From Lithospermum erythrorhizon (Eukaryota > Streptophyta > Magnoliopsida > Boraginales > Boraginaceae), in the NCBI GenBank assembly GCA_019722365.1, contig JADFUC010000388.1, forward strand, positions 930,001 through 994,000: a stretch of DNA of 64,000 nucleotides. The letters run 5' to 3'. The notes below the pieces were generated by a model that searched no databases, was not told where the DNA came from, and was given only the letters and a program-made list of their open reading frames with translations. Below are positions 23,975 to 36,900 of the stretch, piece by piece; position 1 is the stretch's first letter, and every line of letters starts with the position of its first letter. A program made the translations under genes and the position numbers.

Positions 23975-25760
23975 TCTTGAATAAAAAACAATTCCAAAAC
24001 TGAATTTTCAGGCAGTTTTGAGTTTGGAGAATGTGTGTGAAATGAAGTCTTTTAATGGAGGAATTTTAAGAGTTGTTTGAAAATTATTGTCAACAATTGT
24101 GTAAGAAAAAATAGGAATTTTGTTAGTGGAGTGAAGATTGAGACATAAAATAATGATTGAAGATCTTCAGTTGTCAAATTCGGCCGCGAACAAGACAATA
24201 TTAATGTGACTTCATATGCTTCTAGATGGTTGGTACTTTGGTAGTAGTCGGGTCCTTGTCTCAATTGATGAAATAATTCTTTTTAATTAATGCTATAACT
24301 TACTTTAATGAAATATCAAAACTGTTAATTTTTGATGCAGTGTTAACTTGAATATGGTACTAACTCATAGTAATTTTATTAAATATTAGCAGGTCAATTA
24401 TTATGTGTAGTTGAGTGAGTTGATGTCGTTTCTGCCAAGGCGTAAGACATATTAATATTGTTGGGGTATTCAAATCGTATCCCAATTTTTTATGCTTTGT
24501 GTACTTTTAATACCATAAAATAAATATCTATGCTAATACTCTTGTCAAATCTAGATGGGAGTAGCTTAACGTTGATCTGACATAAAAATTAAATAAATTT
24601 GTATAGAAATGCGTTTGTTACTCATCACAGGAATATACATCTATACTCTACATACAACTATATAAATTTATCAACATTAGAGTATATTTGTAATTATTTT
24701 TCGTTCATAGATCTAGAATATATTTGTACATACATGTATTTTTTTTTAAATATATATATACATTTTTAAGTTAGCATCATTAGCACCATGCATCCTCCTC
24801 ATAAAGCACTATAGTCTATAATCTAAGTGTTTTGTTGAAATTTGTTTGAACTCATCTCAGAGCAGACTAAGCTTGTTTTTATCGAACTCAGTCCTATAGT
24901 CATGAATTTTCCTGTACCATAATTTTGACAAGAGCTAATAACCCTCGCTTCCTAGCTCTTCCTTGGTGAAATATACCCTTGCAAGACTACTAATTTGCCC
25001 ATTTTTATCAGTAGTAGTTAATAAAGGGAACTATGGGTGATTGACACGCGCGAGGTCATGGGATTGAATTTGCTTATAACGCGCTTGTTTGGTGTTATGC
25101 GTGTTCTGCGCCATTTTTTGGTAATTTTCCTTTTGAGTTTCTTAATTTTCCTTTTTGTCCTAATGAGTTTAATTTTGACTATTCTATACTTTGATTTTCT
25201 TTCTTTCCTCTATTATTTTCCTCCATCTTTGTTCTCTTCTTTCTTTTCCTTCTTCATATTTAATTTTATGGATATTGTTGAATATATTTCTCAATTCTAT
25301 ATTTCTCAAAATTTTATTATTATTTGATTTGTAATAAATCAAATTTCAAGGATAAGTAAAATATCAAATCTAATGGATATTGTTGAATCAAATGATATCG
25401 TTTGATAGCTTTCTATCATTTGGATTTGTAAAAAATCAAATTCAAGCATAAGCAACACTACTACTGATATCTAATCTAATGGGTATTGTTGAATTGAATT
25501 ATATCGTTTGATAGCGTTGTAGATTGGAAGTGGGTATTCTCAGATTGGGATATCGGTAATAACTAAATTGATGTTAAAACCATTTTCATTAATTAAATAG
25601 CTGATAATTTTTATTTGTTTATTCACAATTTTCATTATTTCTAAAAATTCGTTTGAACAGGAACTCATGGATTGAGATGATATTGTTTATGGCGTTCTAT
25701 GCTGGAAGATCTACTTTAAAAAGCTAAGTCCCTTTTGATTGTAATGATAAAAAAAATTGT

Positions 25761-25978
25761 TGTTTGCTTTTAATTCGTTTTGTTTGTATGAAATTCATGC
25801 TAATGTTGTGTTATTAAACAAATAATGATTAATCATTAATTTTTTTGAATAATTATACATTATCATTGATGTTTGCTTTTAATTCGATTTTGTTTGTATG
25901 AAATTCATGCTAATGTTGTGTTATTAAACGAATAATGGTTAATCATTAAATTTTTGAATAGTTATACTTTAGTTTATT
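25761..25978 (+). repeat. Tandem duplication, two copies of 109 bp
   Basis: Copy 1 begins at 25761 and copy 2 at 25870, both with TGTTTGCTTTTAATTCG. They remain nearly identical through GAAATTCATGCTAATGTTGTG to GTTATAC-like ends, with a few substitutions and single-base gaps. They are head-to-tail and non-coding. Confidence 0.9.
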
Positions 25979-26730
25979 ATCTTTTAGTGTTTTAACAAAT
26001 ATCTCTGTTAGATAAAATTAAAGATGGGCGACGTTTTATTCTTCATTAGAGATTACCAATTTGTTAATATTAACAAAAAAAATAAAAATTAAAAAAGAAA
26101 ATGAAATCATAGATTTTTTTGATGAAGATTTCAGATTATTGGTCATCTGTCAAGTTGATTGACACTTCTTAATTTATATTATTTTATATTTTATATGAGT
26201 AAATACATAATTACCAATTGCCCTCTAATCCATTAGGTGATGTGTTATATAATATATGGGTATTTTTGTTAATTTCATAATCTACAAACCTCTTATATGG
26301 TAGAATAATAATTACTGCATCCTGTAGAAGAGAAAATCTTGTATATTTTATTAGTACTATTATGTAGCATATATTAGAATTATATGTCAAAATAATACAT
26401 TTGCAAGTTTAGTCTTTGAAAATTATCGTAAGAAAGTAAAGAGCATTGCAAACTTAGTCTTTGAAAACTAAGAAAGTAGAAGCATCACAAAGTTGAGGAT
26501 AAAATGTCAGATCTGCTTCTCATTTATATTTAGATGGATATAAAAAAAATTCATTTTAAATTATACCATTGTGTGCCTATGATTATTATGTGCTAGCTAT
26601 AGTATAATACATTTACAGAAATATTCTTTTTATGCTTGCTTTATCCTTAGATTTTATCCTTTACTTACATTTTTTAAATAAAAATGTGTTGGACTACTTT
26701 CTTTCTACTACTGCATATACATATTACTGT

Positions 26731-27000
26731 TGCCTTTCCCTTATAAATGTTCTAATGTGTTTATGTTACCTTTGTAAATATGTGTAAATATGTTTGTCTT
26801 TAGTGTACTAGACTTGTACTGTTGCATTTCCCTTATAAATGTTCTAATGTGTTTATGTTACCTTTGTAAATATGTGTAAATATGTTTGTCTTTAGTGTGC
26901 AGGACTTATGCTGACTAGCTTACTTATAAATGTTCTAATGTGTTTATGTTACCTTTGTAAATATGTGTAAATATGTTTGTCTTTAGTGTACCAGACTTGT
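26731..27000 (+). repeat. Tandem repeat, three copies of about 91-92 bp
   Basis: Copies start near 26731, 26823 and 26914. Each contains CTTATAAATGTTCTAATGTG, then GTTACCTTTGTAAATATG and TTTGTCTTTAGTGT. The copies are almost identical in the core and differ in the linker (for example CTAGACTTGTACTG against GCAGGACTTATGCTG). No open frame runs through the array. Confidence 0.92.
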
Positions 27001-28183
27001 ATATATGTTCTTTTTAGTCTTATTAAACTGTTGACTTCTTCTTTTTCGTCCACCCTTACTTTTTAATGCTGCCTTTTTAGTTTATAACTACAACGGTATG
27101 ATTGATGATGGATAAAGAACATCGAAAACAGATAAAGCGAAAGTATTATGCAGGTTGGTTAAATATGTTTAGTAATGTGTGCATTATTAAGATGTTAGTT
27201 ATAAACACACATATACCTCTCTTAGCATTATCTCCTACTATACAACAAACAAAGATGAAATCAATAAAAGACAACGAGAGTTGTATGCAGATATCGACAT
27301 TTGTTGAGCCACGACATTTAACGACCCGACTTATTTAGTTAATAAGTATCCCTCTTCATATAATTTAGTCATGGCTATTCATTCTATGACATTTTCCAAC
27401 CAGCTAACAAGATGCTATGTGAAAGACGAGGGAGAGGATTCTGGCTTGAGTTGTTATTCAAATCTACAAAAAAAATAATGCAATATTAAGTTTAGCAAAT
27501 ATGAATTATAACTACTGTATAAAAGTCCATAGTATTTAGTTATCCTTTTATTGACCTATCATACGATCTAAATCTGTTCGGAAAGAAAAAAGAGAGCGAC
27601 TACAAGATCAAATGGAAATTAAACATAATGGCGGTTTGCTCCAGAGTGAGTTTTCATACAAAGAAGGTATTACATTTTAATTTTTCATAATGTAGAAGTA
27701 TTATGTTAATAGCGTGATGCTATGGAGATGATCTGATATTCACCGTCCAGAAATTCATCATTTGCCTCGATAGGTTCATGTGTAGATATTAACACCAACG
27801 AGGAGTATTTATTCATGTAAGGGGAATCTTCTACCATTGGACATTCACATGATTATAAACAAATAATATTTTTTTATGCTTGTTATTCAATACGTTAAAG
27901 CGATGGGCGATGTGATAATAGGGGCTATTTTGCATGTACTTTTTAGATATGCAACTTTTTTCTTTTAGTTCATAATTAATTTCGCTAATTTGTTGGTAAT
28001 ACACGTTATTATTCTGACTCCTTACGTCGAATAAGAAACACAAATGTTATTGATCCACGTCGATGATTCGAGGACTCTGCATACTTCAAAGTCCGCATTA
28101 TGAAATATTGAGGGCTTTCGGATTCTATAGGAAGTGATTTCATCACATTGTTCAAAGGTCAAATTTGTCTGGCTGAATCAACA

Positions 28184-28420
28184 CTCCCTCCGTATTTTAC
28201 AAATTGTATCAAATTTGTCTAAAATTGAATCCAACTCTCCTGCATTCTAAGTAGTAGAGACATTCTCCTTATTCGAGAAATTCCCTAGCTATATTGGTTC
28301 TTATTTTGACTAAAACCAATATGTTGTAATGGAGGAAAAATTAACAATTAGACACAAAATCAAATTTACCTAAAAATTAATGCATAGTCAAATGGGCTTA
28401 ACAAAAATGAATGGAGGGAG
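28184..28420. mobile_element. Stowaway MITE
   Basis: The left terminus CTCCCTCCGTATTTT and the right terminus, whose reverse complement is CTCCCTCCATTCATTTTTG, form inverted repeats of the classic Stowaway type. The right flank is TA and the left flank is CA, consistent with a TA target site with one substitution. The element is about 237 bp and non-coding. Confidence 0.85.
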
Positions 28421-28507
28421 TAATTAGTAATAGATGGTCAAAGTTCATTTCATTATACGAAAACATCAATTATTTACGATTGGATGGAGTATATATTAAT
28501 AACCGAA

Positions 28508-29182
28508 TGGTTAGATGTATTTAGGATTAAATATTAGAGTCTTTGTATATAAGAGATTTATCATCCTGTAAGATCCTTAAGCAAGCAATAATATTATCTT
28601 GTTCACCTTTCTCTCTCTCTCTCTCTCTCTCTCTTGTATTATCGTTAGTTTTACTATAATCGCTTGATACATCATTGGTATTAGAAGCGAATCTTGATGG
28701 CGTGAACCATGCGAACCCTACACAACAACTTGACCCCCATTGAAATTGATAAACCCACCTCCCCACTTGCTACAAAACCGCCTCGATCAAGCGGTACCGA
28801 CCCACGTTCGAGTGGTACCGAGTTTGCCTCCTCCTCCTCTATTAATAATCCCTTATATCCTCTCCAAGAATCTAAATAATGCTCATCATTTTATCTCCAT
28901 TAAACTCATACCTAAGAATTATTTATTATGGTCGAATCAATTGACGTTTTTTCTTAAAGGTAAAGGGTTACTGGGTTTTGTTGATGGGTCTAATTTGTGT
29001 CCGCCATCCTTATCTCCGGATATTGTTTGTTGGGACCAACAAGATGTTGCCATCGTAAGTACTCTAATTAGTTCGCTATCAGAATTAGTTATGCCTGATG
29101 CATTGGGGAAGAATACTTCTAAGGCCTTATGGGATAGTTTAAAGAAAACATATGCGAAGCCTTCTGTTGCTCTATTTTTTTA
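28508..29182 (+). mobile_element. Ty1/copia fragment: LTR end, primer-binding site and gag start
   Basis: An LTR-like stretch with a (CT)12 run at 28611-28634 ends in ACATCA. A primer-binding-like sequence TTGGTATTAGAAGC (28674-28687) follows, close to the TGGTATCAGAGC used by many plant copia elements. From about 28740 a frame encodes a copia-type gag N-terminus (LIPKNYLLWSNQLTFFLKGK, then ALWDSLKKTYAK) and stops at 29182. Everything downstream of gag is missing, so this is a truncated, inactive copy. Confidence 0.8.
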
Positions 29183-30521
29183 ATCTTCCTCGTGCGAAAT
29201 ATAGTATTTTCATTTTTTGTTTTGTGTTTTATCTTATATTTTTCAAGATATTTTCTCTATATTGTCGTAAGCCTGGATTTGTTTGACATACCAAGAGAGG
29301 ACAAAAATGGTTGCTATATTATTAGTAGTAAAATATTACACCTATACTTATTATTTAAATGATGCTCTATCATCCAAATTGAATATGATGAGGCCGGTAC
29401 TAATCATACATTATATCCATGCATATATATAATTAAGCATTGTTGACATTGGATGAATTATGAATTTGAAGCACAAAAATATAAAAGTTGCCATGAATCC
29501 AATAATGCCCATTCATCGTTCAGTATGCGCCACATCGCCATCGAGTTAGTCAACCACTTCAATTGTTAGAGCATTATTGATGTCGATTCGACGACTTGCT
29601 ACCAACATATGGATTTTTCAACGCACGAGAAACTTGTATTTTTGGGTAATAATCGATTTCTTAAGTCTGTAGTTGACTTATGTATTTACTTTTGTACCCT
29701 TCACTAGCTACTTTAGAATGGGCATTATTTGGATTTATTTATTTATTTCCTTTATTAGGAGCTAATTACAGCTTTAGTTACTTTGTAAGTTAAGTAATCT
29801 TACACTATTACCTTTAAGAATTCATGAGATTTTATTCTATAATTAATTTTTATTATAGTTATATAAAATATTATAAACCTAATTGTAACTTCAGTAAGTC
29901 ATCAATTTTTTAATTTAATTTTTTTCTTTCTCATTAACAATTATGTTTGTATTTATATTATAGTATACTCCGTAATATTCTAATTCTTAGATCTAGAGCT
30001 AGTGTTGGGGTGGGGGGGTTAGCACTTCATATATGCTTTAGCTTAGTTATTTAGGTAGTTTATCATCGATCATCACTTGTAAGATCAAACCCTGTCGAGA
30101 GAAGAATGTTTGGCATTCTACATACCTCTTTATTATTTCAAAACCAATTTAAATTACAAATGAAGTATCATAATCTAACATTCTAACCATTGGAGCGTAA
30201 AAACTCTCAACTCTTTTCTACAATATATCCATTGCACATGTCCTATTTCTTGTTTAAGTTCATATGCCATGTATGCATCTGTCACAAACATCCATTATAT
30301 ATTGATTAAAATCAAAATTATATCAAAAGAAGGTAGATAATCATATACGAAAATTATTATTTTTTATATTATATTATTCTATTTTAGATATTATAAATAG
30401 TATTTTTTGAGCATAGGAGTCTGCAAACCACATCCAACCAATTAAATTGCACTAGGCGAGAGGTGAGTCCGATGTGGCAGAGATTTGACCGAGATATATA
30501 GCGTCGTCAGGGTAATCAAAC
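29183..30521. other. AT-rich spacer
   Basis: I see no gene, RNA or clear repeat here. There is a short G-run near 30005-30017. Confidence 0.5.
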
Positions 30522-30814
30522 TCATAGCATTTCAATAACAAACTCAACTACTCCACCAACTCGACCATCACGGATTATGCAAAGAGCATCTTTTTCTTTA
30601 AAGCCGGAGGATGGAGGCTCAAAAAAGTTTGCACATACATCTTTACAGTCGCGTTCCCTGATCCGACATCGTTTCGTTGGGTTCTTAGGATAAGTGCAAC
30701 AATAGCAATTGATCTTGATCCCATTGCATTTTTGTTCCCAACACTTGTTTGGCTTTGCTTGATAGCTCATGTCTATGTATTTGGATTCAACACTGATGCT
30801 CTCAAATGCATGGC
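30522..30814 (-). CDS. Cysteine-rich peptide exon resembling ESF1/MEG family
   Basis: After an acceptor-like GATATAG at 30815 the minus strand encodes about 97 residues to a stop at 30522. The core has eight cysteines in the pattern C-x4-C-x6-C-x-CC-x9-C-x6-C-x3-C (from KCWEQKC through NCYCC to CKDVC). The central CYCC and the spacing resemble the EMBRYO SURROUNDING FACTOR 1 / maternally expressed gene family of small secreted plant peptides (family knowledge; the assignment is inference). The acidic, non-cysteine leader (HAFESISVESKYIDM) would follow a signal peptide encoded by an upstream exon. I could not find that exon above 30814, so the gene may be incomplete or the exon distant. The C-terminal tail after the last core cysteine is longer than usual and contains one extra Cys. 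Confidence 0.5.
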
Positions 30815-32892
30815 CTATATCATATATACAACAAAACCGAACAAATAATGAATTGAAATAATAGTTAGGATGCGTTAATTTCATATGCTTAACTTTTTTT
30901 CGAGAAATTTCAATGTGTACCCTCACTAATCTATCTTTTTAATTTATCCTCTAAAACGATTTTATTTTTCAATTTGCTCATGATGTACATTATATTTCCA
31001 GGGTTCTAGACATCGAGTCATTTCACATAAAACTAATAATTTTAAAATTGAACGAATATTAGATTTTTTTTACAAATTTGAAAGTTCGGGCATGCTTCGC
31101 TTAAGGGCTCGATAAATTAAGCCTATTAATGGATACTTTATATTGATAACAATTATTGAAACCTCTCTTCAAATAATATAATATAAATGTTGATGCGTCT
31201 GTGTTGATTTTAGTATGTTGTCATGATCGTTGGCACGACACGTTGTCAAGACGTCTACCGCCAGAGTGTGTGATGAAAGAGTTATCGGGGTAGCACCAAA
31301 CTTTTTAGTGGATCGAATTTACAAGATTTTCTCGTATCTGAGATTTGGTAATCTATAGAGATGCCAGAAAGATATTCCTTGAAGATCCAAGTTTGGTTGA
31401 TAAGGCAAGTGTTGGAATTATAAAAGGACTCTTGTACTTATGGAAGGCCGGCCAGGATTTGCATATCAAACACCCTACTTATAATAAAGAAACCACTACG
31501 GGATACACACTATATAAAGACCGTTGAATTGAAGAATGAAGATGACCGAAAACATATTTTTAATTTTTGAGAGAGCATTCTTGTATTGATATATAAAACA
31601 TGCCTAGGTATTGTAGTGTGGAGTCGATTGTGTTAAATTACTACTCTTCACAACTTAATGTCTGCGGTTGTTACAACACATTGTTTGTGACAATCGTTGA
31701 GTCTTTTTATTGAGAGTTGTATTAAATTAAATTGCTTTGATGAGTGTGTCGACAAGGGAGAACATGGAATGGGAGGATTTCTAGTCTTGAAGCTAAGTTG
31801 AAGGTTAGTTAGGGTATCGTGAAGCGAGGAGGCGTTGTATAAGACCCTAGCATGAGTACTTCAAAGAATAGTGGGAGAGTTCTCCCAGGAGCTAAGTATG
31901 CCCACGGGCATTAAGGTGACGTTACTGGCCCCGGGCAAACAATCTTGGTGATTTATATTCTTGTCATTTACTTTATTGTGTTTGATATTTGTGGTGTGAT
32001 CAGTGTTATTTTGATTGTTAATTAGGACACTTGACTATTGTTTAGAGAAAGTACTTTTCAGTGTGGTATCGAGGCTTGAGCCACTTAGCGGCATGCAGTA
32101 TGAGATCCAGTGAATTCGAGACATGGAAGGCTGTTAAAGAAGGAGGATCAGTGAAACCCCCCACAGTGGATGGGAAAAAAAGAGTATCCCACTATTAGGC
32201 TAGGATGATGCTTTTCTCAAATCGGTGATTCAGGGAACTTGGAGAGTCGATAATCTCGGGATGGACACACTCCCTAGAGTTGTTGAAGAAGGAGGAAATT
32301 GTTGGCAAGCGGGGGTGAAAGGACTTGAGAGGATGAGTTGACTCTTGGAAATGACAAAATTGAATGCCAATTTTGCAATTTTGTTGACCCAAATATGTTC
32401 AAAATGATTAGAACTTTACTATTGCTAAAGAAGCTTGGGGGATATACTCCCAGAGGCGCCTGAAGGAATTGCCAAGGTAAAGGATGTCAGACTCCAACAA
32501 CTAACAACGGATGGGAAGCGCTTTGGGATGGAAGAAGGCGAAACTAAAAGCGCCTGCAACACTAGAATAAATGATAAACCAAATGAAGCTTTTTGCCGAG
32601 AGCCCGTATCTGGAAATGAAAAGCCGGGTTGAAAGATGCTTGAAGACCATTCCGCAAGGTTTTGTAGAAAGTAAGTTACGGCTATAAAAAGCTCAAGATC
32701 TTAGTATTATCTCTTGGCTAGATGATTTGATTTGGAAATGTCTTTTACCACATATGAGATGAAGATTGACTACTTGAGCCCCAAAAGAAAGGCATTGCTC
32801 TGAATGTGAATTACAAAGAGGAATGATGAAGATCTCCAAAACATGAGTTTGTCTTCACTTAAAAAGAATTTCAACAAAACCATGGAAATATT

Positions 32893-33894
32893 TGTTAGAA
32901 TCTAGTATGAATTTATTGTCGTGATAAACACCAATTCATACATCCCAGTTCTCGAAATAATGGCAAATTAATCTAAACATAAAATGACAAATGTGAATCA
33001 CGAGAATTCTTACACATTTACGAGAGCGGATTGAACCCAATTCCCCGTGGTACCTCGGCGTGAAAACCCCTCAAAGATCTCTCGATACTTGTTCAACACC
33101 CAATAATGTCTATACACTGAGAGAGGGAATCGAACCGGAGGTTGAACTTCTTGGGGATTTAGTGATGAAATGTGAATTGGTATTTGAAATCATCAATTCT
33201 CTAGAGGAGGCGTATTCTTTGAGGGTGGAGGTTTTTGTGATTCTTATAAAAACTGAAAACCTAATTCCCTCTTTTACTTTAAATACCAAATCCCGAAATT
33301 AAAGTACCGTTAAAAAAGCGACTCGTTAAAATCCGGTTTAGCTTTCGTTGGCAATTAGACCGTTATGAACTTCTAATTAAATAATGAGTTACTAGTAATT
33401 GTTCTATTTAATTATATTAAATCGAGGGGAATTAAAAAATACTAGCAGTCACTATATCGAATAACTTATCGAAGTTATTAAATACGATCACAATTGCTTA
33501 ATTGATTAAACTTGCAACTTTACAGCAATTGATGTCCGTCGACATATATTTGACAAATATATAAATATTATGAAAATATCATTTCTCAATATCTGATCTC
33601 GTTAATTTCATTCATGAAATATTATTCGAATATCATTGTATGTGTGTAAGCCTTACAGGCTGAGATAATAGTAAGTTGTATAATAATAATAATTGACCCG
33701 ATTACTATTATTATAGCGATTAATGGTAAAAGATCTAGCGATGGCTCATAACCCCTTAAATTATCATGAGAACCACAATATACCATTACTAGGTGAACAC
33801 TAAGTTCCGATGTCACATTTAACCAACCCGGTAAATGAATTATTTAATTAATGGCAGGCACAATAAAGGGAATCGATTCTCGTTGATTCCAACA
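32893..33894. mobile_element. Solo LTR nested in the copia gag, with 5-bp target duplication
   Basis: The element starts TGTTAGAATC and ends GATTCCAACA, inverted ends of TG...CA type. It is flanked on both sides by ATATT (32888-32892 and 33895-33899). The length is 1002 bp, with no internal coding region, as expected when unequal recombination removes all but one LTR. It splits the gag region of the surrounding SIRE-like element, so it inserted later. Which LTR family it belongs to is not clear from the sequence alone. Confidence 0.88.
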
Positions 33895-36489
33895 ATATTC
33901 AATAAAAATCTTTTGCGAAGGAGAGATAGCTCAAATTAGAATGACAATAAAGCGATTTGGCCGGTGGGGAAGCGAGATCAACAAACTCATAGGGAGGAAG
34001 TAGTATGAATGGGACACAAGCTGGCTCAAAATCAACAAACCCGGAGTGAGGAATCGATGCGAGGAGAATGTGAGAAGGAGTTTTGAGCACATGTTCAGAG
34101 TTCAATGTCAAATTACATCGCGGACCTGGAGTTCTACTCTCATTCGGTGATGATAGCGATGATGAAGGAAATAACCAAAATACTTTTGTTGCTTTCACTG
34201 CTAAAATCCATCAAGAAGCAAGTGTAAATTCAGCAGTTTGTCACAATCAGTCTGACAGTCTAAGTGATGATGAAGGAGAGCTGACAGAGGAGGAATTGAT
34301 AGCCAACTATCAAATGCTATTTCAAAATGGACCAAATTAACTGATTTACACGCCCGGTGGACTTCGAAAGAAAGAACAAACTAATTATACCAAAACATAA
34401 GTCTTGTAAAAGGTTGAAAAGAAGTGATTGATTTTTACGGAGGGAAAAATCAAACCATGACGAGAGAGGTATCAAATGATGAATTCTAGCTGAAATGCTT
34501 GATGAGATCTTGGAGAAAGGGAAGAATAAATCTAGATTTGGAATTAATTTTGTCTTGGAAAAGGTGAAAGGAATGCTCAAGCACCATGTGGATTCCCTAC
34601 AGGAGGCGTGATCAGCAATTAGTCGAGAGAAAAGGGTTAATTGGAAATGCTATCATTGCGGAAAAGGGGACATATAAGCCATATTTAACAAACTTTATGG
34701 TAAGGGTCGAAGCAAATATCACATTTCTAGAAAGAGTGGGTAAGAAGAACCAATGCTAAAGTATGTAATTGTTCACAAGACTCTTTGCGTATTGGTAGGG
34801 GTGGTATTTTGATAGTGGGTGAGGTCGAGCACATGGCCAGAGAAAACGGATCTCATTTTGAGTAGCATAAAACATTCACGGAGGAGGGTATGTCCACTTT
34901 GGGGGGAAAAGGAAATGTCTTAGTGTGGAGGATACGCAGAAGCTAAGGAATGTGTTACTAGTAGATGGATTAGCTTTGTAAAGCCTCAAGTAAATTTGTC
35001 GGTCGGTATGTGTGATGAAGGAATGAAGGTTGCTTTCACTAGAGATATGTGTGTGGCAAGCAATGCTCAAGGAGAACTAATAATGAATAGTAGTAGATAA
35101 ATAAATAATTACTCTTTATGGACTTTTAACTGAGGCATGTCGTATAAAGTGGATGATGTAGAGGTGGACTTTGGCACAAGGAATTGGGACACCACGAACT
35201 ACAAGTATCCGAGGAAATGATCTCAAAAGAAGGCGTAGGGGACTTCCTCGGATGAGCATAAAAAGAAAAACTTGTGGTGAATGTGTCAAGTTGGGAAGCA
35301 AACCAAAGTGTCCACTGACACAGCAGTGGTCGCTATTTGGGATCTTTGGGCCTTTGTGCTTGGCGTGGACTTAATGGGGCGTATGGAAGTAGAGAGCATT
35401 GGAGGAAGAAGTATATATATGTATTGATGACTATTCCGCGATATACTTGAGATTTCTTGAGAAAAATTCGATGCTTTTGGGAGGTGTTTCCAACGATTAG
35501 CCCTTGACAGAGAGGGAAAAGATTTGACAATCATTAGAATGCGAAGTGATCATGGGAAGAAATTTGAATTCTTCATAGAATTTTATGTCTGAGGAAGGAA
35601 TAAGGCATGAGAGTTCTCGACTCCCGTCACCCCGCAATGGATTATTGAAATATAGAACCGGACCATACAAGAAATGGCTAGAGATTATGCTTAAATGCAG
35701 AAGAAAATTCCGGTAAGATTTTGGGCGGAGAATTTGTCAAATCACGCATCTTATATCCTGTCGGATTACTTTTCGACCGAGGGACAAACAATCACGACAT
35801 ATATGAAATATGGAGGAGAAACGATTGTTCAATATATTTTCATATCTTTGGTAGTATTTGTTACATTCTTGTTGATAGAGAACAAAAGATAAAAAGTCGA
35901 TGTCAAAGGGAGATGAAGAGGTATTTCTTGGATACTCAGAAATAAGCGTTAAGGTGTACATACAGCAGGACACAAACTATCATGGAATCCATAAATGTCA
36001 AAGTCATCGATCAAGTCCAATATCCAGAAGAAGAGGAAGAAGAAGAAACAATGGTTTGTCAATCGACTGTCCACTGATATGATGAGGAGCAACGTGTTGA
36101 TGAGAACAAAAACCCATTTACTACTTGACATGATTGAGCTTCTTTGCGTATTGAAGACTCATCCATGGTAACATAATAGGTGAGACGAGGGAGGAGGGAT
36201 GCTAGACAAAAAACGGGGTAGATTCTGAGAAAAATAATTGGGTTACTTGTAGAAACATGCTTCTATCAAGTGGAACACCAAAGATCATAATGCTCTTGAA
36301 TGAAGAGTGGATTAATGCTATGCAAAAGGAAGAACTAGTACAATTTGGGGAGGAATGAAGTATGGGAATTGGTGCCAAGGAGCCTAAAGATCACAATGTC
36401 ATAGGAGCAATGGATCTTCAGAATAAATGCAGTGAAAATGAGAATGTTATAAGAAATAAAAGCTGGGATTTAGTTGCTTTCGAGATGCA

Positions 36490-36900
36490 GCTCCAGTTGA
36501 AGGGGATTGATTTTGAAGAGAGACATTTGCACTATTGCTAGAATGGAGGCCATCAGATTATTACTTGCACTAGCATGTCTTCTAAAATTCAAATTGTATC
36601 AAATGGATGTCAAAACAGCCTTTCTAAATGGCATAGTACATGAAGAAGTGTATGTGGAACAACCCAAAGGCTTTGAGGATCTGTCCAAGGGAGATCAAGT
36701 CTACAAACTCAAGAAGGCACTCTATGGGCTAAAACAAGCTCCTAGAGCATGGTATGAAAGACTAACTGTCTATCTACTCAAGAATGGCTATACACGAGGA
36801 GGAGTTGATAGTACCTTATTCATAAAAGGAAAAAATTAGTTTGATGGTAGCCCAATTTATCTTCGATGACATTGTTTTTGGTGGAGTGTCAAACCACCTA
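36490..36900 (+). pseudogene. Copia reverse-transcriptase remnant
   Basis: The best-preserved part of the copia element encodes ARMEAIRLLLALACLLKFK, then QMDVKTAFLNG, EEVYVEQPKGFED and YGLKQAPRAWYERL, all hallmark RT blocks. The frame changes just upstream (GIDFEE is in another frame) and a TAG stops it at 36837. The catalytic YVDD-equivalent follows in a separate frame as FDDIVFGG (about 36860). Non-functional. Confidence 0.9.

Larger units (their letters stand above)
24000..28180. other. Long AT-rich intergenic region with duplications
   Basis: The part nearest 24000-24260 is the HSL3 leader and promoter. The rest has no supported gene. It contains tandem duplications listed separately, and the word ATGGATATTGTTGAAT (or ATGGGTATTGTTGAAT) recurs near 25268, 25373 and 25480. 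Frames at 27100-27340 and 27570-27660 have no recognisable motif. Their short, broken nature suggests an old transposon, but I cannot assign one. Confidence 0.5.

Noticed and set aside
34317..36131. Minus-strand frames of 60-87 codons
   Set aside because: These are antisense to decayed copia gag and integrase; the plus-strand remnants explain the region.
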